A stretch of 19,196 nt of DNA from an uncultured Collinsella sp. Lineage in GTDB: Bacteria; Actinomycetota; Coriobacteriia; Coriobacteriales; Coriobacteriaceae. Shown here one piece after another: positions 14,367-19,196 of this stretch. How positions within the stretch are numbered: position 1 is the stretch's first letter; every line of letters begins with the position of its first letter. The position numbers and the translations under genes were made by a program. The DNA lies in NCBI GenBank assembly GCA_905208975.1, contig CAJLRE010000033.1, positions 1 through 19,196 on the forward strand. Reading direction: 5' to 3'. The notes below the pieces were generated by a model. The model was not told the origin of the DNA. It ran no database searches and saw only the letters and a program-made list of their open reading frames with translations.

Positions 14367-14954
14367 CTACATTTGCAGGAACAGTTCGTGGATGCGGGTG
14401 TCTTCGTCGAGTTCGGGGTGGAAGGTTACGCCGAGTTGCTTGCCTTGGCGGGCGGCGACGATGCGGCCATCGACTTCGGCCAAAGCCTCGGCATTGCCGT
14501 GCACCTCGACGATGCGGGGCGCGCGGATAAACGTGAGCGGTACTTCGCCGTCGATACCGTCTACTTGCCCCTTTGTGCGAAAACTGCCGAGCTGTCTGCC
14601 GTAAGCATTGCGCTCAACGAGCACATCCATGGTTGCCAAGCGCGGCGTCCCCTTATCGTCGTGGGCGGCAAGATCGCGCGCCAACAGAATCAAGCCGGCG
14701 CAGGTGCCCAGGACGGGCATGCCCTCAACAATGCGGGTGCGAAGCTCATCGAGCATACCAAGCTCGGCAAGTAGCTTGCCCTGAACGGTGGACTCGCCGC
14801 CGGGGAGGACCAGGCGGTCAAAGTTCTGCTGCAAATCGGCCGCCTGCCTCAGCTCAATACAGTGCGCGCCCAGCTCAGATAGTCTTGCCTCGTGCTCGGC
14901 AAAAGCGCCTTGGACCGCCAGCACGGCGACCGTTTGGTCTGCATAATCGCTCAT
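14367..14954 (-). CDS. pdxT: Pyridoxal 5'-phosphate synthase glutaminase subunit PdxT
   Basis: A 195-residue class I glutamine amidotransferase that releases ammonia from glutamine and channels it to PdxS in the deoxyxylulose-5-phosphate-independent pathway of vitamin B6 synthesis. Visible features are VLAVQGAFAEH at the N-terminus, the PGGEST loop (51-56), the nucleophile Cys85 in GTCAGLILLA, and the His179/Glu181 pair in FHPEL. The stretch ERNAYGRQLGSF is also typical of PdxT. The ATG at 14954 has AAAGGA upstream. It starts 20 bases after pdxS, so the two are one operon and are co-translated in the order S-T. Length is normal and no key residue is missing. Confidence 0.97.
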   Translation of the reverse strand: MSDYADQTVAVLAVQGAFAEHEARLSELGAHCIELRQAADLQQNFDRLVLPGGESTVQGKLLAELGMLDELRTRIVEGMPVLGTCAGLILLARDLAAHDDKGTPRLATMDVLVERNAYGRQLGSFRTKGQVDGIDGEVPLTFIRAPRIVEVHGNAEALAEVDGRIVAARQGKQLGVTFHPELDEDTRIHELFLQM

Positions 14955-14974
14955 GTGCGATCCTTTCTGCTGGA

Positions 14975-15865
14975 CTAGCGCCCGCGCTCCTCCATGATGA
15001 TCTCGATCTCGTCGGCGTTGATGCCCACCATGGCCTCGCCCAGGTCCTCCGAAAGCCCGGCGATGAGTTTGGCATCGGTGAAGTTTGCCACGGCCTTGAC
15101 GATGGCGGCGGCGCGCTTAGCGGGGTCGCCGCTCTTAAAGATACCCGAGCCGACAAAGACGCCCTCGGCACCCAGCTGCATCATCAACGCGGCGTCGGCG
15201 GGGGTCGCTACGCCGCCGGCGGCAAAGTTCACGACGGGAAGCTTGCCCGTGGCATGGACCTCGCGGACCAGTTCGACCGGAACCTGCAGCTGTTTGGCTG
15301 CCTCAAAGAGCTCATCATCGCGCAGAGCGACAACGTCACGGATCTGCTTTTGGATCTTGCGCATGTGGCGCACGGCTTGGACGACGTCGCCCGTGCCCGG
15401 CTCGCCCTTGGTGCGAATCATCGTGGCGCCCTCGGCAACACGGCGCAACGCCTCGCCCAGATCGCGGGCGCCGCAGACAAACGGCACGTCAAACTGGGCC
15501 TTGTCGATGTGATAGACGTCATCGGCAGGGGAAAGAACCTCGGACTCGTCGATGTAATCGATCTCGATGGCCTGCAGGACCTGCGCCTCGACAATGTGCC
15601 CGATGCGGCACTTGGCCATAACGGGGATGGAGACGGCCTCTTGGATGCCCTTGATCATCTTGGGGTCGCTCATGCGCGAGACGCCGCCTGCGGCACGGAT
15701 GTCGGCCGGGATGCGCTCGAGAGCCATGACGGCGCAGGCGCCTGCCTCCTCGGCGATGCGTGCCTGCTCGGGAGTGGTGACGTCCATGATGACGCCGCCC
15801 TTGAGCATCTGCGCGAGCTCGCGGTTGAGTTTGACGCGATCGGCCTTGCTGGTCTGTTCTACCAT
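14975..15865 (-). CDS. pdxS: Pyridoxal 5'-phosphate synthase lyase subunit PdxS
   Basis: A 296-residue TIM-barrel enzyme that makes pyridoxal 5'-phosphate from ribose 5-phosphate, glyceraldehyde 3-phosphate and ammonia supplied by PdxT; it normally forms a dodecamer with bound PdxT. Visible features are GGVIMDVTTPEQA with Asp28, the catalytic Lys85 in PVMAKCRIGH, and Lys153 in RTKGEPGTG, plus FAAGGVATPADAALMMQLGAEGVFVGSGIFKS as the phosphate-binding C-terminal half (cited as landmarks only). The ATG at 15865 follows AAGGGAG with good spacing; an in-frame upstream ATG at 15907 has none. It is the first gene of the pdxST operon and is divergent from pdxR, which probably controls it. Confidence 0.97.
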   Translation of the reverse strand: MVEQTSKADRVKLNRELAQMLKGGVIMDVTTPEQARIAEEAGACAVMALERIPADIRAAGGVSRMSDPKMIKGIQEAVSIPVMAKCRIGHIVEAQVLQAIEIDYIDESEVLSPADDVYHIDKAQFDVPFVCGARDLGEALRRVAEGATMIRTKGEPGTGDVVQAVRHMRKIQKQIRDVVALRDDELFEAAKQLQVPVELVREVHATGKLPVVNFAAGGVATPADAALMMQLGAEGVFVGSGIFKSGDPAKRAAAIVKAVANFTDAKLIAGLSEDLGEAMVGINADEIEIIMEERGR

Positions 15866-15953
15866 GGTTGCTCCCTTGGTTGGCATGTGCATTGTTTGAC
15901 GGAACATCCTATCGGGGAGCTGGGTATGGCGAAATACTCAGTTTTCGAGAAAA

Positions 15954-15999
15954 TTACAAGGTCAGACTAATACCAGATTGAACAGCGCGATAAGGTCAG
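15954..15999. promoter_or_regulatory. Candidate PdxR sites in the pdxS-pdxR intergenic region
   Basis: AAGGTCAG occurs twice in the same direction (15958-15965 and 15992-15999), 34 bases apart. The first overlaps a possible minus-strand -35 box TTGTAA (15954-15959) with a weak -10 TATTTC 17 bases on. The second overlaps the pdxR ribosome site. MocR-type regulators commonly bind direct repeats, so these are candidates for activation of pdxST and self-repression of pdxR. Confidence 0.45.
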
Positions 16000-16010
16000 G
16001 TGGCAAACAC

Positions 16011-17447
16011 ATGCTTGACTACAATTTGGAAAAACGCGGCGAAGCATCGCTCTATGAGTATGTTTACCAGCAAATTCGAGATGATATCGTAGCTGGACGC
16101 ATTGCGGCGGGGGAACATCTTCCGTCTAAGCGCGCCTTTGCCAGTCATCTGGGAATCAGTGTCATTACCATCGAGAATGCATATAACCAGTTACTTGCCG
16201 AGGGCTATATTTGCTCAATGCCGCGTCGGGGCTACTACGCTTGCGAGCTTCCGGATGCACCGGTTTTGCCTTCGGCTGCGGAGGGCATCGACCGAGATGC
16301 CGTCTCCGCGGGCCCCAGCGCACATGATATCAACGGACAGGTCGAGCGATTTGATGCGCTTTCTCCTTCCGCTTTGGAGGCGGCGCGGCTTTGGCAAAGC
16401 GCGCTGCGGGCGACGCTGGCATCCGAAGACGAACGCGAAATCTTTTCGACTGCGCCGGCACAGGGCACCGCTCGGCTACGACGCGCAATTGCTCACCACC
16501 TGCGCGGGACAAGGGGTATGAATGTCGACCCCGACAACATCGTTATCGGTGCGGGCGCCCAGCTGCTCGATACCATGTTGGTTCAGTTGCTTGGAGCCGA
16601 CAAGGTGTATGCCGTTGAGGATCCGGGCTATTTGCGCCTGACGCGCATCTATCAGGCCATGGGCTGCAAAGTTCGACATATCCCGTTGGATGATGAGGGC
16701 GTGGTCTTGAGCACTCTGCAGAAAAGCGGGACCGATGTCCTTCATCTGATGCCGTCCCATCAGTATCCGACCGGCCTTGTGACGAGCATTGCGCGTCGCT
16801 ACGCGCTGCTCAGCTGGGCCACCGAGCGACCGGGTCGGTATCTCATCGAAGATGACTTTGATTGTGAGTTTCGCCTTGCCGGCAAACCGATTCCCGCGCT
16901 CGCGTCGATCGATGCCGCCCAGTCGGTTATCTACACCAACACGTTTTCGAAGAGCCTGTCATCGGCGTTGCGTCTAGCGTACATGGTGCTGCCCGACGAG
17001 CTAATGGAGCGGTTTAGGCGCAACCTTGGTTTTTACGCCTCGTCGGTGAGTTCTGTTGACCAGGTCGCTTTGGCTCGTTTGCTGGAATCGGGTGATTACG
17101 AGCGACATGTGAACCGCGTGCGCGTTCGTGCTCGCGAGGCGCGTGATGGCCTGGCGGCGCTTGTGCGGAAAGCGTTTCCGGCAGGGGAGGTTTCGATCGA
17201 GCATGCGGACGCGGGCCTTTACTGCACTGTTGTTGCGGAGCGCGGAACGGGTGGAAGCTCTTTTGCGCGGGCTCTCACGCGCTCGGGTATTCCGTTTATC
17301 GATATCAGTGACTGTTATTGGTGTGCCGATGGTGCATTTGTCCCTGAAAACTCAAGTCAAATTCTTGTTCAGTATGACGATCTGAATCCAAAAGTGCTAA
17401 CTACCTTGGAATTGCAGCTAATGGGGGGCGCTCTGCAATCTAAGTGA
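16011..17447 (+). CDS. pdxR: MocR/GntR-type regulator of vitamin B6 synthesis, PdxR
   Basis: A 478-residue MocR protein: a GntR winged helix (residues about 10-78, LYEYVYQQIRDDIVAGRI, then LPSKRAFASHLGISVITIENAY, then GYICSMPRRGYYA) joined by a linker to an aminotransferase-like domain. In the latter, PSHQYPTG (249-256), EDDFDCEFR (280-288) and NTFSKSLSSALRLAY with the PLP lysine Lys314 are conserved. Proteins of this kind sense pyridoxal 5'-phosphate, activating pdxST when it is scarce and repressing their own gene; the divergent pdxST operon makes this assignment strong. The ATG at 16011 has AGGTGG upstream; an in-frame TTG at 15978 lacks a ribosome site. The stop codon TGA lies inside the repeat that starts at 17440, so the last two residues are coded by or abut the repeat. 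Confidence 0.94.
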   Translation: MLDYNLEKRGEASLYEYVYQQIRDDIVAGRIAAGEHLPSKRAFASHLGISVITIENAYNQLLAEGYICSMPRRGYYACELPDAPVLPSAAEGIDRDAVSAGPSAHDINGQVERFDALSPSALEAARLWQSALRATLASEDEREIFSTAPAQGTARLRRAIAHHLRGTRGMNVDPDNIVIGAGAQLLDTMLVQLLGADKVYAVEDPGYLRLTRIYQAMGCKVRHIPLDDEGVVLSTLQKSGTDVLHLMPSHQYPTGLVTSIARRYALLSWATERPGRYLIEDDFDCEFRLAGKPIPALASIDAAQSVIYTNTFSKSLSSALRLAYMVLPDELMERFRRNLGFYASSVSSVDQVALARLLESGDYERHVNRVRVRAREARDGLAALVRKAFPAGEVSIEHADAGLYCTVVAERGTGGSSFARALTRSGIPFIDISDCYWCADGAFVPENSSQILVQYDDLNPKVLTTLELQLMGGALQSK

Positions 17448-17560
17448 GTAGACTTTTGGCATTTTGGCGACCAAGCCGTTTTACCACAAGCTACCTACCT
17501 GCGACTTTATAAAGCAATTTGGCTGGTCTGCACGGCAAGTTCGAAAAAGTCTACTCACTT
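17440..17560. repeat. Repeat copy A with terminal inverted repeats (MITE-like)
   Basis: A 120-base unit starting TAAGTGAGTAGACTTTT and ending AAAAAGTCTACTCACTT, so the ends are inverted copies of each other (about 16 bp). It shares about 85% of positions with copy B (18860-18982) with no gaps by my manual count (18 differences in 120). A CTTTATAAAG palindrome lies inside (17505-17514). It has no coding capacity. No target-site duplication is evident. Either a miniature inverted-repeat element or a recombination or processing site. Confidence 0.8.
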
Positions 17561-17594
17561 GCCGCGCAAAGCTTCTGCATTAGAAAAAAATGGG

Positions 17595-17660
17595 GTTTTC
17601 AACAGTGCTTCGTCCAGCTCTCGGCAAGCTTTTGGTCAGTTGGGGAGGGCTGTTGAAAAC
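17595..17660. other. 11-bp inverted repeat in the 180-base stretch before the nuclease gene
   Basis: GTTTTCAACAG (17595-17605) and its exact complement (17650-17660) are 44 bases apart. The region 17561-17743 holds no gene I can support; a 62-codon frame there has atypical composition and no ribosome site. The inverted repeat may be a regulatory hairpin or a footprint of an older element. Confidence 0.45.
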
Positions 17661-17743
17661 TTAGCAGTCCGTTCGGTGCCATTTTTGTTGCGTTCGCGCC
17701 AATGCGAGACCGATTGGGTTGAAATCCGTGTTTTCCTGTGCCT

Positions 17744-18871
17744 ATGAAGGATCTACTTTGTGACATATCGGCTTTTAGGTACTGGCGTTTGCCTCCTCAA
17801 GTCCGCGCTTTGTGTCCGCCGTTTCCACGACCGGAAGAAGACCGGCAGCGATATGATCTCGCCCGCAACCCGACGGCTGCAGTCGCGCTCGGTTTTCCGT
17901 TGTATACATTGGTTCGGACGAGAAACAAACGGACTTGTCCTGCCAGCATTAGGCAGCGGCTGTTTCTTGGTGAGCTTCCCAGGGAATCCGTGCTGGAAAC
18001 GGAGTATGGGGCTTTGATTACGTCTCCTCTACTGACGGCATTCATCATGTTGCGGCATCTGACGGATCTTCAGCTTCTTTTGGTATTGGCGGAGATGTGT
18101 GGCTTGTTTGCGGTGTGTGCCCTGCCGGCGGCACTTGAGGCGGAGCTTTCGCGTGCAATTGATTCGGGCGCGATTTCGACAACGTTCGGTTGGGTGCGCT
18201 GCCCGTCCGAGGACGGCACCGCCTCAAATTTATGGCGTCGAGACGCTTTGGTTTTGGGTGGAGATCTTGACCGTTTTTGTTCAGATGTTTGTGGGATGCG
18301 TTACGGCAATAGATTTATAGCGGTATCGCAACTCGTTCCATTGGGCGCCGCGTCGCCTTTTGAGGTCGAGGCGTATTTGCTACTTGCACTGCCGCGATCC
18401 CTGGGAGGCGAAGGTTTTTGCGGCATAGAGCTCAATGTTGAAGTGATGCTAAGCACAAGTGCTCGAGCGATTGTGGGAAAGTCCCGTGTATATATCGACC
18501 TACTTCTTTCTTCGCCGGACGGCAGGCGACAAGTGGCCATTGAATGTCAGGGAAAGGCCTCGCACGGACGCGCAGGGGATGGCTTGCGTGATGCAGACCG
18601 CATGACGGCGCTTCAGGCTATGGGCTACGACGTGCTTCTCCTGACACACAGACAGATATCCGATGAGGATAGATTCCGCGCGATCGTTAAGGCCGTATGC
18701 AGGATGCTCGATGCTGAATATCGTGATAAAAGCTCAGATGAGCAAAGGGCTGAGACATTACTCCGGTCTGAACTGTTCGTTGACTGGACAAAATTGGGAG
18801 TAATTGACGGAAAGATGCCCGTTAGACACAAAACAGCTCGATCGTGGACGGCTGCGGTTCTAAGTGAGTAG
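17744..18871 (+). CDS. PD-(D/E)xK-like nuclease-family protein in a repeat-bracketed cassette (AbiEi/DUF559-like)
   Basis: A 375-residue protein. The N-terminal two thirds (about 1-200) contain a predicted helical region, SPLLTAFIMLRHLTDLQLLLVL (94-115, shown as landmark), which resembles the middle of AbiEi-type antitoxin proteins. The segment SPFEVEAYLLLALPRSLGG (204-222) precedes the C-terminal domain: VYIDLLL with Asp252, then VAIECQGKASH with Glu267, Gln269, Lys271 and His274, then LRDADRMTALQAMGYDVLLLT. The order D...E-x-Q-G...H, then D-x-x-R-x-x-x-L-x-x-x-G, fits DUF559/Vsr-like PD-(D/E)xK nucleases. A role in defence, toxin-antitoxin or DNA repair is an inference. The start is uncertain: ATG 17744 (or GTG 17738) has no ribosome site. 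The gene is less G+C-rich than its neighbours by eye. Its TAG stop lies inside repeat copy B. Intact reading frame. Confidence 0.75.
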   Translation: MKDLLCDISAFRYWRLPPQVRALCPPFPRPEEDRQRYDLARNPTAAVALGFPLYTLVRTRNKRTCPASIRQRLFLGELPRESVLETEYGALITSPLLTAFIMLRHLTDLQLLLVLAEMCGLFAVCALPAALEAELSRAIDSGAISTTFGWVRCPSEDGTASNLWRRDALVLGGDLDRFCSDVCGMRYGNRFIAVSQLVPLGAASPFEVEAYLLLALPRSLGGEGFCGIELNVEVMLSTSARAIVGKSRVYIDLLLSSPDGRRQVAIECQGKASHGRAGDGLRDADRMTALQAMGYDVLLLTHRQISDEDRFRAIVKAVCRMLDAEYRDKSSDEQRAETLLRSELFVDWTKLGVIDGKMPVRHKTARSWTAAVLSE

Positions 18872-18982
18872 GCTTTTGGCACTTTGGCGACCAGGCCGTT
18901 TTGAAACAAGTCATTTACCTGTGACTTTATAAAGCAATACGGATGGTCTGCTCGGCAAGTTTCGAAAAGTCTACTCACTTAG
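18860..18982. repeat. Repeat copy B with terminal inverted repeats (MITE-like)
   Basis: Same unit as copy A in the same direction, from CTAAGTGAGTAGGCTTTT to AAAAGTCTACTCACTTAG. Here the inverted ends are 18 bp with one mismatch and include the outer CTAAG/CTTAG, so this copy looks more complete than copy A. The internal CTTTATAAAG palindrome is kept (18925-18934). It overlaps the end of the nuclease gene. Confidence 0.8.
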
Positions 18983-19048
18983 TTTTTGACGAGAGACCGA
19001 TGCCGAAGATAGCTCTATTTCAGGGCGTTTACGAGTTCTCGAGACACG

Positions 19049-19080
19049 AAAAAAGGCCCGAACCATGCAGTCCGGGCCTT
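19049..19080 (-). terminator. Rho-independent terminator of the rubrerythrin-like gene
   Basis: Perfect 8-bp arms AAGGCCCG/CGGGCCTT (19053-19060 with 19073-19080) with a T run of six on the minus strand (19049-19054). It begins 34 bases after the stop codon. Confidence 0.88.
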
Positions 19081-19113
19081 ATGAAGCTAGAGATTATCTC
19101 TCAGGCTGCTGGC

Positions 19114-19196
19114 TTAGCCAAAGTAGCGCTTGAGCAGGCCGGCGAAAGCCTTGCCGTGGCGAGCCTCGTCGCGAGCCATCTCGTGCACGGTGTCGT
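19114..19196 (-). CDS. Rubrerythrin/ferritin-like protein, C-terminal end (5' part outside window)
   Basis: Only the last 26 residues and the stop are in the window: DTVHEMARDEARHGKAFAGL, then LKRYFG. The E-x-x-R-H pattern (DEARHGKAF) is the last iron-ligand helix of rubrerythrin-type ferritin-like proteins, and the LKRYFG ending resembles the rubrerythrin/NADH-peroxidase proteins of anaerobic gut bacteria. These reduce peroxide in strict anaerobes. Whether a rubredoxin domain is present cannot be seen. A strong terminator follows. Confidence 0.75.
   Translation of the reverse strand, partial: DTVHEMARDEARHGKAFAGLLKRYFG

Noticed and set aside
17559..17747. 62-codon frame ending in ATGA overlap with the nuclease gene start
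   Set aside because: No ribosome site, starts at the edge of repeat copy A, and composition looks random; the overlap with the ATG is probably chance.

Overview
The window looks like chromosome of a gut Coriobacteriia, most likely Collinsella or a close relative. This is inferred from the high G+C, Gram-positive style Shine-Dalgarno sites with several GTG starts, a conjugated bile salt hydrolase, two short peptide-deformylase-family genes and a PdxR-PdxST vitamin B6 locus. No rRNA, tRNA or CRISPR array was seen. Most genes are single transcription units separated by clear hairpin terminators, several of them shared by convergent genes.

Layout. 1-1576 (minus): start of a secreted beta-helix, carbohydrate-binding-type surface protein, cut by the window edge. 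1784-3097 (minus): AzgA-type purine permease. 3291-3710 (plus): a peptide-deformylase-like protein whose HExxH motif reads HMxxH. 3842-4807 (plus): bile salt hydrolase. 4889-7117 (minus): Kup potassium transporter. 7276-8187 (minus) and 8306-9163 (plus): an EamA exporter and a divergent LysR regulator with a dyad between them. 9326-10846 (plus): an unusual fusion of a Cro/C1-type helix-turn-helix domain to a full-length AlaA-type aminotransferase, preceded by an array of AAATTGAAC sites. 10921-11331 (minus): a second peptide deformylase with intact HExxH. 11537-12952 (plus): a DHA2-type MFS efflux protein. 13105-14016 (plus): a protein with an acidic N-terminus, a MarR-like winged helix and about twenty RGG motifs.

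14021-14330 has no gene but is packed with hairpins and REP-like palindromes. 14367-15865 (minus) is pdxS-pdxT, the two subunits of pyridoxal 5'-phosphate synthase. 16011-17447 (plus) is the divergent MocR-type regulator pdxR. 17744-18871 (plus) is a PD-(D/E)xK-like nuclease-family protein, possibly AbiEi/DUF559-related. It sits between two 120-bp repeats of about 85% identity, each with terminal inverted repeats. Both pdxR and the nuclease gene take their stop codon from the end of a repeat. The window ends in the C-terminus of a rubrerythrin/ferritin-like protein (minus).

The best leads are the repeat-bracketed nuclease cassette, the HTH-aminotransferase fusion with its operator array and internal start site, the deformylase-like protein lacking its catalytic Glu, and the RGG-tailed winged-helix protein. 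Functions are read from sequence motifs only; no database search was possible.
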